Source: Paucibacter sp. TC2R-5
GTDB lineage: Bacteria; Pseudomonadota; Gammaproteobacteria; Burkholderiales; Burkholderiaceae_C
Assembly: GCF_025717605.1 (NCBI RefSeq)
Contig: NZ_JAJIRQ010000009.1
Span: 62,001 to 126,000 of the forward strand
Direction: 5' to 3'
DNA length: 64,000 nt
Position numbers and translations under genes: made by a program. This document shows, in pieces, positions 48,807 through 57,496 of this stretch (positions are counted from its first letter, which is position 1; every line of letters starts with the position of its first letter). The notes beneath the pieces were generated by a model. That model saw only the letters and a program-made list of their open reading frames with translations, was not told the DNA's origin and searched no databases.

Positions 48807-49307
48807 ATGAAGGCATTCTTTAGCCTGCTTTTGCTTGCTCTTTGCCACCCGGGCCAGAGCTGCAGCTTCGAGACCGGCTTGCCTCAGCCTTTTCGCCACG
48901 TCTTGGCCCACGCGCAAGCCCTGGCCTTGTTGATGGCGCGACTCTTTGTCGCCAAGGCCTTCTTTCTCTCCGGCCTGACGAAAATTCAGGACTGGTCGAC
49001 GACGCTGGCACTTTTCGAAACCGAGTACATGACGCCGCTGCTGCCGCCCGAAGTGGCTGCATGGATGGGTACCGGCGGCGAGTTGCTGTTGCCGGTCTTG
49101 TTGGTCCTGGGCTTGGGCGGGCGCTTTGCCGCTGTCGGGCTCTCGGTCGTCAACGTGATGGCAGTTTTGAGCCTGAGCGATATCGCACCGGCTGCGCTGG
49201 CCGGTCATCAGTTGTGGGGCGCGCTGCTGCTGGCGGTCGCTTTATGGGGCGCGGGTCGTTGGTCTTTGGATGCGCTGCTGCAGCGAAAATTTGGAACTTG
49301 TCCGTGA
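48807..49307 (+). CDS. DoxX-family membrane protein of the bufferin-type operon
   Basis: A 166-residue protein with about four membrane helices. It has the DoxX pattern LLMARLFVAKAFFLSGLTKIQDW...LFETEYMTPLLPPEVAAWMGTGGELLLPVLLVLGL. DoxX proteins regularly close DUF2282-DUF692-DUF2063 operons and may serve redox or export steps; the precise role is not known. AAGGA lies upstream of the ATG. The next gene, tolA, converges on it with 17 bp between the stops. Confidence 0.85.
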   Translation: MKAFFSLLLLALCHPGQSCSFETGLPQPFRHVLAHAQALALLMARLFVAKAFFLSGLTKIQDWSTTLALFETEYMTPLLPPEVAAWMGTGGELLLPVLLVLGLGGRFAAVGLSVVNVMAVLSLSDIAPAALAGHQLWGALLLAVALWGAGRWSLDALLQRKFGTCP

Positions 49308-49324
49308 ATAGGCGGGATAAGTTC

Positions 49325-50239
49325 TTAGTCCAGCGGCTGAAAGCTAATCACCAAGACCGGCGGAACCCGCCCGTCGACATCACGCGGTAGTTTTTCGGTT
49401 TTGTCGACGGCGCGCAGCACGGCCTTGTCCCACTCACCGTCGCCGCTGGGTTTCAGCAGCTTGCGCGAAATAATCGTTCCATCTGGCGCTACCCGCACTT
49501 CCACTTCGGCCACCGGGTTGCCGTTGGGGGAGTCGGTGAAAATGATGTTCGGCCGGATGCTGGCCTTGATGCGCCCGCCGTATGAGGCGGATGGCCCCGA
49601 ACTCTTCAGTGCCGTTCCGACAGCATTCGGTGCCCCGTTGGCGCCAGCCATGCCTTGTATGCGGCGCAAGTTTTCTTGCCGCTGTGCTTCGAGCTTGGCC
49701 TCGGCTTGTTTGTCTTGTTTATCCTGCTTGAGCTGGTTCTCTTTTTTATCTTTGTCCAGCTTGGCTTGCTTGAGCTTGTCCTCTTTGCGCTTATCTTCTT
49801 TGCGTTGATCTTCCTTGCGCTGCTCCTCTTTGCGCTGCTCGTCCTTCAGCGCTTGTTCGCGCTTCTTGCGCTCGGCCTCAAGTTCGGCTGCGCGCTTTTT
49901 TTTCTGTTCGCGAGCCACCGCAATTTCCGCTTCGCGCTCGGCCTGCGCCTCCTCTTCGACCGCCTTGGTCTGGGGCTTGGGCTCATCAGGCTTTTTATAG
50001 ACCTCTGGCTCCGGCTCGGGCGTGGGCGGAATGACCTCCTTGGGCGCGGCCGCTTGCGGCACTGCCGACCATAACTCCGCCTCAAAGGCAGGCGGCGCCT
50101 TGGTGCGCCAGTTCACGCCGGCACTCAGCGCTGCAAGCAGGGCTGCATGGGCGAGGGTGGCGAACAGCAAGCCACGCCCCATCATCGGCGTCTCGGGCGG
50201 GCGCAGTGGGTCTTTGGGGGACAAGAAGAGGGTCGACAT
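49325..50239 (-). CDS. tolA: TolA, Tol-Pal energy-transducing protein
   Basis: A 304-residue inner-membrane protein. It has an N-terminal membrane helix (about 22-41), a Pro-rich stretch (TPEPEPEVYKKPDEPKPQTK), a long Lys/Glu/Gln coiled coil with near-repeats (EEQRKEDQRKEDKRKEDK), and a C-terminal TonB/TolA-like domain (about 235-304, VEVRVAPDGTIISRKLLKPSGDGEWDKAVLRAV). It links TolQ-TolR force generation to the outer membrane. The ATG at 50239 is the likely start. TolB and Pal genes do not follow. Confidence 0.92.
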   Translation of the reverse strand: MSTLFLSPKDPLRPPETPMMGRGLLFATLAHAALLAALSAGVNWRTKAPPAFEAELWSAVPQAAAPKEVIPPTPEPEPEVYKKPDEPKPQTKAVEEEAQAEREAEIAVAREQKKKRAAELEAERKKREQALKDEQRKEEQRKEDQRKEDKRKEDKLKQAKLDKDKKENQLKQDKQDKQAEAKLEAQRQENLRRIQGMAGANGAPNAVGTALKSSGPSASYGGRIKASIRPNIIFTDSPNGNPVAEVEVRVAPDGTIISRKLLKPSGDGEWDKAVLRAVDKTEKLPRDVDGRVPPVLVISFQPLD

Positions 50240-50249
50240 CGCCTCGCTC

Positions 50250-50684
50250 TTAATTGCCGGTGCCGGCGTTCTTGACCGCCAAACCAACGCGCGCGATGCC
50301 GGCTGACTGCAAGACGTCCATCACCTTGACGATCGCCTCATATTTGACGTTCTTGTCACCCGAAATCACCACTGGCGTCGACGCCTCGCCCGCCTGCGCC
50401 TGCTTTACCTGCTCGGCCAGCTGTTTGAGGTTCAAGGGCCTGGCCTCTTCTTTGTCCAGCTTGAGCCTGAGCTTCTCGTCCGCGCCGACGATGACGTGAA
50501 TCACATGCTCAGGCTGAGCACGGCTCTTGCCAACGCTGGGCAGGTCAACCAGGCCGGTCGTGATCATCGGAGCGCTGACCATGAAGATGATCAAGAGCAC
50601 CAACATCACGTCGATGAAGGGCACCATATTGATTTCGTTGATGGTGCGACGGCGGCGTGAACCGCGTGAGCTGATGGCTGCCAT
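50250..50684 (-). CDS. tolR: TolR, Tol-Pal biopolymer transport protein
   Basis: An ExbD/TolR protein of 144 residues. Its single membrane helix holds the proton-path Asp in INMVPFIDVMLVLLIIFMVSAPM, followed by the periplasmic domain. It is encoded 17 bp after tolQ and 10 bp before tolA, forming the TolQRA motor operon. Confidence 0.95.
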   Translation of the reverse strand: MAAISSRGSRRRRTINEINMVPFIDVMLVLLIIFMVSAPMITTGLVDLPSVGKSRAQPEHVIHVIVGADEKLRLKLDKEEARPLNLKQLAEQVKQAQAGEASTPVVISGDKNVKYEAIVKVMDVLQSAGIARVGLAVKNAGTGN

Positions 50685-50701
50685 GGCTGTGGGTGGCCGA
50701 T

Positions 50702-51400
50702 TCAGCGGCCGGCCGGGCCGGCGGGCGCGGCTTGCGCGGCGTTGCGCTGCAAGATATTGGAGAACTCTTCAATGAAGGACTCCAGCGTGATCGCGCTGCG
50801 GTCAATCTGCCGGGCAAAACGGTTGTAGGCCAGGACGGCAGGAATGGCCGCAAAGAGGCCGATCGCGGTCGCAACCAAGGCTTCGGCGATGCCGGGCGCG
50901 ACGGTGGCCAAGGTCACTTGTTGCACATTGGACAGGCCAACAAAGGCGTGCATGATGCCCCAGATGGTGCCGAAAAGGCCGACATAGGGTGACACCGAAC
51001 CGACCGAAGCGAGGAAGGATAGATTGCTTTCCATCGCGTCCAGTTCGCGTTGAAAGCTTGCCCGCATGGCGCGCCGGGCGCCGTCCAGCAAGGCGCCGGC
51101 TTCGGTCACACGCCGCTCGCGCGACTTCAAAAACTCCCGCATGCCGGAGGCGAAAATGCGTTCCAGCGGCGCCCCGTCTGGCTTGGTGGAGACGGCGCTG
51201 AACAAGTCGTTGAGGTTCTTGCCCGACCAGAATTCCTGCTCAAATGCCTCGTTACTTGACTTGATGCGGGACAACGAGATCAGCTTGCTGAAGATCACGC
51301 TCCAACTCGCCAGTGAAACCAGCAGCAATGCGGCAATCACCAACTGCACCGTTAGGCTGGCATGGGCAATCAGGGAAACAATCGACAGGTCTTGATTCAT
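50702..51400 (-). CDS. tolQ: TolQ, Tol-Pal proton channel protein
   Basis: A MotA/TolQ/ExbB proton-channel protein of 232 residues with three membrane helices. Conserved parts are LLLVSLASWSVIFSKL (helix 1) and ASVGSVSPYVGLFGTIWGIMHAF...LATVAPGIAEALVATAIGLFAAIPAVLAYN (helices 2 and 3). The start overlaps the ybgC stop by ATGA. Confidence 0.95.
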   Translation of the reverse strand: MNQDLSIVSLIAHASLTVQLVIAALLLVSLASWSVIFSKLISLSRIKSSNEAFEQEFWSGKNLNDLFSAVSTKPDGAPLERIFASGMREFLKSRERRVTEAGALLDGARRAMRASFQRELDAMESNLSFLASVGSVSPYVGLFGTIWGIMHAFVGLSNVQQVTLATVAPGIAEALVATAIGLFAAIPAVLAYNRFARQIDRSAITLESFIEEFSNILQRNAAQAAPAGPAGR

Positions 51401-51828
51401 GGGTACAGGGAAGTGAGGGCCTGGGTCAAGGAGGCGGGTATGCGGGTTGGGAGTAAATCGCTGCTGCCGGCGTAGCTGCTCGGGCTCTTGACGCAGCCGA
51501 TGCGTATTTCACCCTCGGCCAGCAAGCGCTCGCCGCAGAAAGCTTGCTGAAACAGCAGCATGCTGGCACGGCCCAGATTGCGAACTTCGACGCTGACCTG
51601 CAGCAGATCGTCCAGGCGAGCGGGGCTGCGGTAGCTGACTTGGGTGCTGCCGACGACGAACATGACGCCGTCTTGATGCCGCATCAGTTCCTGCGAGAAG
51701 CCCATTTCACGCAGCCACTCGGTACGTGCACGCTCGAAAAATTTCAAATAATTGGCGTAAAACACCACGCCGCCCGCGTCGGTGTCCTCCCAGTAAACAC
51801 GCATTTCCCGCTTGAAGATGGCTGTCAT
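51397..51828 (-). CDS. ybgC: YbgC-type hotdog acyl-CoA thioesterase
   Basis: A hotdog-fold thioesterase of 143 residues with the active-site motif VYWEDTDAGGVVFYANYLKFFERARTEW. YbgC is regularly encoded first in the tol-pal operon and acts on acyl-CoA or acyl-ACP. The ATG at 51828 fits the family and overlaps the aminotransferase stop by ATGA; the frame is open further upstream. Confidence 0.93.
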   Translation of the reverse strand: MTAIFKREMRVYWEDTDAGGVVFYANYLKFFERARTEWLREMGFSQELMRHQDGVMFVVGSTQVSYRSPARLDDLLQVSVEVRNLGRASMLLFQQAFCGERLLAEGEIRIGCVKSPSSYAGSSDLLPTRIPASLTQALTSLYP

Positions 51829-53051
51829 GGGCGGGCCGCCAAAAACGAGCGCAGACGCTCCACTGCTTCTTGCAGATCGGCCATGCTGCTGGCGAAGGAC
51901 AGGCGCATCCATGACTCGGTGCCGGCGCGGCCAAAATCGCGCCCCGGGGTCAGGGCGAGCTGGGTTTTATTCATCAGCTCAAAAGCAAAATCCCAGCTGT
52001 TGGCGCAGACATCGGAGCAGTCAAACCAGACATAGAACGCACCGTCCGGTATGACGGGCACTTTGAAGCCCAGCGCCTGCAAGGCCGGCACTATGAAGTC
52101 GCGGCGCTCGCGCAAGGTTTCGCGGCGGCGTTCGAACTCGGCCAGCGAGGCCGGCTCAAAGCAGGCCAGCGCAGCATATTGCGCGATGCTGGATGCGCAG
52201 ATGAAGAGGTTTTGCGCCAGCTTCTCCACTGGTGCCACCAAGTCCGGCGGCAGCACCAACCAGCCGAGCCGCCATCCCGTCATGCCGAAGTATTTGGAGA
52301 AGCTGTTGACGGAGATCACGTCGTCCCCAAACTCCAAGGCGCTGCGTTGAAAGCGTTCGTCGTAGCTCAGGCCAAGGTAGATCTCGTCCACGATGGTGAA
52401 GCCGCCGCGCGCGCGCACGGCTTCGATGATGGCTTGCAGTTCATCAGGCGCGATCGAGGTGCCGGTCGGGTTGCTGGGCGAGGCCAGCAAGACGGCGCGG
52501 CTTTGACCTGCGTCGTCGTTTTCTGCCTGCGCGCTACTCAAGTCATCCCAGGCCGCGCAAACTTGGGCGCTGCTGGGCTGAAAACGCTGCTCCGGGCCGG
52601 CGGGGAGCAGCACCGCTTGCGCGTCGGCAGCGGCCACAAAATGGCGGTTGCAGGGGTAGCACGGGTCGGGCATCAGCACCCGGTCGCCGCGCTCGAACAA
52701 GGCCAAGCAGAGCAATTGCAAAGCGGCCGAGGCGCCGGCGGTGATGACGATGCGCTCGGGCGAAATATTCAAACCAAAGCGTTGCAGATACCAAGCCGAC
52801 AAGGCCTCGCGCAGCGCGGGTAAACCGGTGGCAGCGGTGTATTGGGTCAGGCCGTCTTTGATGCAGGCCTGGGCGGCGGCTTGGACGGCGGGCGCCGCCA
52901 CAAAATCGGGCTCGCCGATATTGAGGTAGATCATGCGCCGCCCGCCTAGAGCTGGATCGCACAAGGGGCCACGGGCAATTTCCGCAGCCGTCTTGGCGCA
53001 TTCCATCACGTAGAAAGGCTCGATCTGGTCGAGCCGGCCCGCCAGCTTCAT
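51825..53051 (-). CDS. class I/II PLP-dependent aminotransferase
   Basis: A fold-type I aminotransferase of 408 residues with the PLP lysine K253 in [18 protein letters not shown], plus SPSNPTGT and IVDEIYLGL(S)Y. The substrate cannot be read from sequence; the family includes aspartate, alanine-valine and related transaminases. The ATG at 53051 overlaps the nusB stop by ATGA, and its stop overlaps ybgC, so nusB, aminotransferase, ybgC and tolQ are tightly linked. Confidence 0.88.
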   Translation of the reverse strand: MKLAGRLDQIEPFYVMECAKTAAEIARGPLCDPALGGRRMIYLNIGEPDFVAAPAVQAAAQACIKDGLTQYTAATGLPALREALSAWYLQRFGLNISPERIVITAGASAALQLLCLALFERGDRVLMPDPCYPCNRHFVAAADAQAVLLPAGPEQRFQPSSAQVCAAWDDLSSAQAENDDAGQSRAVLLASPSNPTGTSIAPDELQAIIEAVRARGGFTIVDEIYLGLSYDERFQRSALEFGDDVISVNSFSKYFGMTGWRLGWLVLPPDLVAPVEKLAQNLFICASSIAQYAALACFEPASLAEFERRRETLRERRDFIVPALQALGFKVPVIPDGAFYVWFDCSDVCANSWDFAFELMNKTQLALTPGRDFGRAGTESWMRLSFASSMADLQEAVERLRSFLAARP

Positions 53052-53620
53052 TTCAAGGTGTCGGGCGCCACGGCAGCAGCGGTGTTGGTCTTGGCGCTGC
53101 GGGCCGCTACTTCCACGGGCCGCAGATCGACGGCCGAGCGGTCGAGCACACCATTGACGTATTTGTGCCCGTCGGTGCCGCCAAAAGACTTGGCCAGCTC
53201 GACCGCTTCGTTGATGACGACGCGGTAGGGGATGTCCATGCAATGCTTGAGCTCGTAGGCACCAATCATCAGCACGCCATGCTCGATCGGCGACAGTTCG
53301 GTGGTCTTGCGGTCCACATGGCGGGAGAGCACTGCATCCAGATCGGCCGCTTCAAGAATGCAGCCATTGAGCAGGGCATCGAAGTGCGCACGGTCCACCT
53401 TGTCGAACTCATCCAGTTCGCGCATATGGGCGTCGATGGTGGCCACATCGTCACCGGTCACCAGCCATTGATAGAGTCCTTGCAGTGCGGCTTCCCGCGA
53501 GCGGCGGCGGGCCGACTTGGCCTGCGGGCGCTTGCTCGCTGATCTGTCGCTTGATTTGCTTGCTGTTTTTGCAGCGGGCTTGGGGTCCATCTTGGCGTCG
53601 GCCTTGGCGTTGTTGCTCAC
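53048..53620 (-). CDS. nusB: transcription antitermination factor NusB
   Basis: NusB, with NusE, binds boxA RNA in rRNA antitermination. The core (about 37-175) has [17 protein letters not shown] and [26 protein letters not shown]. The N-terminal ~35 residues form a Lys/Ala/Ser-rich tail, and a second tail follows the core, so at 190 residues it is longer than the usual ~140. The start is GTG overlapping the ribH stop (GTGA). ribH-nusB is a common pair. Confidence 0.95.
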   Translation of the reverse strand: MSNNAKADAKMDPKPAAKTASKSSDRSASKRPQAKSARRRSREAALQGLYQWLVTGDDVATIDAHMRELDEFDKVDRAHFDALLNGCILEAADLDAVLSRHVDRKTTELSPIEHGVLMIGAYELKHCMDIPYRVVINEAVELAKSFGGTDGHKYVNGVLDRSAVDLRPVEVAARSAKTNTAAAVAPDTLK

Positions 53621-54090
53621 TGCAGTTCTTCCATCAAATTGGCCATCTCGACCGCCACACGAGCCGCATCGCGGCCTTTTTCCTCGGCGCGCGCCCAGGC
53701 TTGTTGTTCGTTTTCGACCGTCAAAATTGCATTCGCAATCGGGATCTGGTTGTCCAGAGAGACCCGCGTGACAGCCGCACCACTCTCATTGGCGACCAAC
53801 TCGAAGTGGTAGGTCTCGCCGCGAATGATGCAACCCAGTGCAACCAGGGCCTCATAGTCTTCGCTGTCAGCCATTGCGTTGAGGGCAATAGGAACCTCCA
53901 GCGCGCCGGGCACAGTGACGTGGCGGATGTGGTGCTCGGCCACACCCAGCAGACGCAGCTCGGCAATACAGGCCTCGGCCAAGCGGCTGGTGATGGCGTC
54001 GTTGAATCTTGCCTGCACGATGCCGATGCGCAGGGTCTGCCCGTCCAAAGCGGCCTGCGATTTGGGCACGCCTTTGTCAGATGCTTGCAT
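53617..54090 (-). CDS. ribH: 6,7-dimethyl-8-ribityllumazine synthase RibH
   Basis: Lumazine synthase of 157 residues, the penultimate step of riboflavin synthesis. [34 protein letters not shown] and [11 protein letters not shown] (with the catalytic His) are present. The ATG at 54090 follows a GAGG site; the frame is open to a further start within ribBA. It is encoded just after ribBA. Confidence 0.95.
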   Translation of the reverse strand: MQASDKGVPKSQAALDGQTLRIGIVQARFNDAITSRLAEACIAELRLLGVAEHHIRHVTVPGALEVPIALNAMADSEDYEALVALGCIIRGETYHFELVANESGAAVTRVSLDNQIPIANAILTVENEQQAWARAEEKGRDAARVAVEMANLMEELQ

Positions 54091-54100
54091 GTGCTCGTCC

Positions 54101-55198
54101 TCAGTTCTTGTTGTTTGGGGCCACGAAGCCGGTGACCTCCAGCCCATAGCCGGTCATGCTGGGCATGCGCCTGGGGCTGCCGAGCAAGCGCATTTTGTGC
54201 ACACCCAGATCACGCAGAATTTGGGCACCGACGCCATAGGTGCGCAAGTCCATGACTTTGGGCGCGGCTAACTGCGGCTTTGCATTCAGGCGTGCCAGCA
54301 GGCCGGCGGCTTCTTCCCCACAGTTCAGGAGCACGGCCACGCCTGCCGGCGCGCGTTTGAGCTCAGCCAAGGCTTGCGGCAGCGGCCAAGCATGGCTGTT
54401 GCTGCCGGCGTCGAGCAGGTCAAGTACCGACAGCGGCTCATGCACGCGCACCATCACATCATCTTCGGCCGTCCAGCTGCCGTGGCTCAGTGCCAGATGA
54501 ACGCCGCCGGTGCGGTCGCTGTAAACGGCGCAGCTGAACTCGCCTTGCGGTGTGAGCAGCGGCCGCTCGGACAGGCGCGTGACCAGCGACTCATTGCGGC
54601 TGCGATGTTCGATCAGCGCAGCGATCGTGCCAATCTTGAGGCCATGTTCTTTGGCGAACTCGATCAAATCCGGCAAACGGGCCATGGTGCCGTCATCCTT
54701 CATGATCTCGCAGATCACGGCGGCCGGCTCCAAACCGGCCATGCGGGCGAAGTCGCAGCCGGCCTCGGTATGACCGGCACGCATCAAAACGCCGCCGTCC
54801 TGCGCTTGCAGCGGGAAGATGTGCCCGGGTTGTACCAGGTCGCGGGCCTCGGCTCCGCGCGCCACGGCCGCTTGTACGGTGCGCGCGCGGTCGGCTGCAG
54901 AAATGCCGGTCGTCACGCCGGTGGCGGCCTCGATCGAGACCGTGAAAGCGGTGGCGTGCTTGGTGCCATTGCGGCTGGCCATGGGCGGCAGCTGCAAGCG
55001 TTCGCAGCGTTCGCGCGTCAGGGTCAGGCAGATCAGGCCGCGGCCAAATTTGGCCATGAAGTTGATGGCTTCTGGGGTGACGTGCTCGGCGGCTAAAACA
55101 AGGTCACCCTCATTTTCGCGGTCCTCTTCGTCAACCAGGATAACCATACGGCCGGCAGCTAACTCGGCGACCAGCTCGGAAACAGGTGATATGGGCAT
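54101..55198 (-). CDS. ribB: RibBA: DHBP synthase with a degenerate GTP cyclohydrolase II half
   Basis: The N-terminal half (about 1-205) is an intact 3,4-dihydroxy-2-butanone-4-phosphate synthase (RibB), with [12 protein letters not shown] and [10 protein letters not shown]. The C-terminal half (about 210-365) has the GTP cyclohydrolase II fold, but the segment that should carry the three zinc cysteines (normally SECLTGDVFGSLRCDCG) is replaced by [20 protein letters not shown]. Only a C-less remnant and [10 protein letters not shown] remain. It therefore probably supplies only DHBP synthase activity, and a separate RibA is needed elsewhere. Confidence 0.92.
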   Translation of the reverse strand: MPISPVSELVAELAAGRMVILVDEEDRENEGDLVLAAEHVTPEAINFMAKFGRGLICLTLTRERCERLQLPPMASRNGTKHATAFTVSIEAATGVTTGISAADRARTVQAAVARGAEARDLVQPGHIFPLQAQDGGVLMRAGHTEAGCDFARMAGLEPAAVICEIMKDDGTMARLPDLIEFAKEHGLKIGTIAALIEHRSRNESLVTRLSERPLLTPQGEFSCAVYSDRTGGVHLALSHGSWTAEDDVMVRVHEPLSVLDLLDAGSNSHAWPLPQALAELKRAPAGVAVLLNCGEEAAGLLARLNAKPQLAAPKVMDLRTYGVGAQILRDLGVHKMRLLGSPRRMPSMTGYGLEVTGFVAPNNKN

Positions 55199-55244
55199 AA
55201 ACCCGATTGTAAAGGGCGGCGCTCAAGGCTTTGGCATTGGCGGG

Positions 55245-56387
55245 CTAATCTCGACGCGGTCTGGCCCGAAGGCGCAGGTCCTCGCCGATCATGCTGCAGT
55301 CCAACCAGCGCCAAGACTGCACCTCTTGCAAGGACTCGAAGGGCCCGAGTGCGGCCATCTCCAAGCCTGGCCCCAGCAGCTTGGGCGCCATATAGACCAA
55401 TAATTCGTCGACCAAACCTTCGCGCAGCAGCGAGCCGTTGAGTTTGTGACCGGCTTCGATATGCAGCTCGTTGACACCGCGTGTGCCGAGGTCGCGCAGC
55501 ACGCCGGCGAGGTCCACCTTGGCCTTGGCGCCCGCTATCTCAATCAGCGTGGCGCCGCCGGCGCGCAAGGCCTGCGCGTGCGGCGCTTGCGTCTGGGGAT
55601 CGATCGCGCAATAAATCAAGACCTCGCCGGGCGGGGCCAGCACCTGTGCGTCGACCGGGGTTTCCAGGCGTGAGTCGATGACGACGCGCAGCGGTTGCAA
55701 GGCTGTCGGCACCAGGCGAACGTCCAGCCTGGGGTTGTCATCTCGCAAGGTGCCAATGCCGGTCAGGATGGCGCCCGCGCGGCGGCGCCAAGCGTGGCCG
55801 TCGCTGCGCGCCGGGCTGCTGGTGATCCATTGGCTGCGCCCGTTCAACAAGGCGGTGCGGCCGTCCATCGAGGCGGCAATCTTCATGCGCACAAAGGGCA
55901 GCCCGGTCTGCATGCGGGTGAAGAAACCGATATTCAGTTCTCGGGCCTCATCGGCCAGCAAGCCGACGCTGGTCTGCAGGCCGGCCGCAGCCAAACGAGC
56001 CATGCCCTGCCCAGCAACTTGCGGGTTAGGGTCTTCAATGGCCGCCACCACGCGAGCGAGGCCAGCACCGATCAAGGCCTCACAGCAGGGCGGGGTGCGG
56101 CCGTGATGTGAACAGGGCTCGAGCGTGACAAAGGCAGTGGCTCCCCGCATGAGCACACCTTGCAAGTCTGCGCCGCGCGCCTGTGCGTCGCGCAGCGCCA
56201 TCACCTCGGCATGCGCAGCGCCCGCCGCTTGGGTATGACCGCTGCCCAGCAGCCGTCCGTCCGTGGCCACAATCACACAGCCGACGCGCGGATTGGGGTC
56301 GCTCAAACCGATCGCCCCTTCGGCCAGCGCCAGCGCGTGGCGCATGGCACTCAAATCATCGGCAAAGTAGATCGGGCTGTCGTGCAT
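55245..56387 (-). CDS. ribD: bifunctional riboflavin deaminase/reductase RibD
   Basis: A 380-residue two-domain enzyme. The N-terminal zinc deaminase has [10 protein letters not shown] and [14 protein letters not shown]. The C-terminal reductase (about 150-380) has [13 protein letters not shown] and [15 protein letters not shown]. It performs the second and third steps of the GTP branch. ribBA follows after 46 bp; no riboflavin synthase gene lies between, unlike the common ribD-ribE-ribBA-ribH order. No FMN riboswitch is possible directly upstream because rdgC ends 6 bp away. Confidence 0.95.
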   Translation of the reverse strand: MHDSPIYFADDLSAMRHALALAEGAIGLSDPNPRVGCVIVATDGRLLGSGHTQAAGAAHAEVMALRDAQARGADLQGVLMRGATAFVTLEPCSHHGRTPPCCEALIGAGLARVVAAIEDPNPQVAGQGMARLAAAGLQTSVGLLADEARELNIGFFTRMQTGLPFVRMKIAASMDGRTALLNGRSQWITSSPARSDGHAWRRRAGAILTGIGTLRDDNPRLDVRLVPTALQPLRVVIDSRLETPVDAQVLAPPGEVLIYCAIDPQTQAPHAQALRAGGATLIEIAGAKAKVDLAGVLRDLGTRGVNELHIEAGHKLNGSLLREGLVDELLVYMAPKLLGPGLEMAALGPFESLQEVQSWRWLDCSMIGEDLRLRARPRRD

Positions 56388-56393
56388 GAAAGC

Positions 56394-57407
56394 TCAGTCC
56401 CAGGGTGCCGGTTCGGCATCGGCAAGCGGCTGTTGCGGCTGTTGCGGCGCAGAGTCTTGCGCAGGAACGCTAGGCCTTGCAGGCTGTTCAGCCAGGGCCG
56501 CGCCGGCCGCCAAAAAGTCATGCTCACCGCCCAGGCCGTCGATCAACTCGGGGATCAGCTTGCACAGCTCGCCGGTCGCGATCGCTGCATCGGCGTCAAA
56601 AGCCTCGTCCTTGTCACCCGATTCTCGGCCCTCGAACACCACATCCAGGAAACTGATTTTCTTGATCTGCAAGGTGTCGGTGAGCATGAAGGACACCCGG
56701 TCACGCCAGCTCATGGCCAAACGTGTCGGCGATTTGCCGCCGGTCAGGTGTTGGCGCACCTCTTCAATGTCGAGTGAGTGGCGGGCATAGCGCACCACCG
56801 ACTTCATCTCGTCCACGCTCTTGAGCTCGCACTCGCGGTCGATCGTGAAGCCTTCCGGCGGCACGCCGTCCATCAGCCATGCCGCCATGCAACTGGCGGG
56901 TGCCTCAGCGGTCTGAATCAGATGCAGATTCAGGCCGGGCAACTCCTTGATCAGCAAGGTCACCACTTCTTCGGCCCGGCCGGCGCTGCCGGCGTCGATC
57001 ATCAACAGGTGCTGTGCAGGTGCAATCCAGACCCGAATGGCGGACTGCTTGGTAAAGGCCATGGGCAGCAGCTCCAGCGTCGCTTGCTCTTTCAGATCCT
57101 TGGTCTGCTTTTTGCCAGGTTTGCGGCCGGTTTCGGCTTCGATTCGCTCGGCCATTTCATCGGTGCGGCGTTTCACCACCGAACTGGGCAGCACGCGCTG
57201 TTCGATCATCAGCTTGAGCAGCCAGTGGCCGCCAATATCCTCGATCAACGGCGCATGTTCGATGCCACGAGGTGGCGCCCAACCCATCGATTGCTGTTGG
57301 GTCGCGCCGGTTTCAACGAAGGTCGTCTTGGCCAGGCTGTCTTCGATTTGTTCGATCGTGGGCTGCCAGTCAAGCCCTACGCGGTACACCATCAAGTTCT
57401 TGAACAC
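56394..57407 (-). CDS. rdgC: recombination-associated protein RdgC
   Basis: A ring-forming DNA-binding protein of 337 residues that antagonises RecA. FKNLMVYRV at the N-terminus, GWAPPRG, LLPSSVVKRRTDEMAERIE and the C-terminal SWRDRVSFMLTDTLQIKKISFLDVVFEG are typical. The GTG at 57407 is chosen because AAGGA lies 9 bases before it and it gives VFKNLMVYRV. An upstream TTG would sit one base from that site. Confidence 0.93.
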   Translation of the reverse strand: MFKNLMVYRVGLDWQPTIEQIEDSLAKTTFVETGATQQQSMGWAPPRGIEHAPLIEDIGGHWLLKLMIEQRVLPSSVVKRRTDEMAERIEAETGRKPGKKQTKDLKEQATLELLPMAFTKQSAIRVWIAPAQHLLMIDAGSAGRAEEVVTLLIKELPGLNLHLIQTAEAPASCMAAWLMDGVPPEGFTIDRECELKSVDEMKSVVRYARHSLDIEEVRQHLTGGKSPTRLAMSWRDRVSFMLTDTLQIKKISFLDVVFEGRESGDKDEAFDADAAIATGELCKLIPELIDGLGGEHDFLAAGAALAEQPARPSVPAQDSAPQQPQQPLADAEPAPWD

Positions 57408-57431
57408 TGCAGACAATCCTTGTTCACTGAA

Positions 57432-57453
57432 CCCGCTGTCGTCGTCCAGCGGG
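57432..57453. other. hairpin between pilV and rdgC
   Basis: CCCGCTG and CAGCGGG pair around an 8-nt loop. No T-run follows in either direction. It may be a weak terminator for the pilin operon. Confidence 0.3.
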
Positions 57454-57496
57454 CAAAGCGTGGATTGTCACTCAGTCGGCGCGAGCTTCCCGCAGA

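Noticed and set aside
56388-56393. FMN riboswitch before ribD
   Set aside because: Only 6 bp separate ribD from rdgC. No RFN element can fit, and none is seen at the other rib genes.
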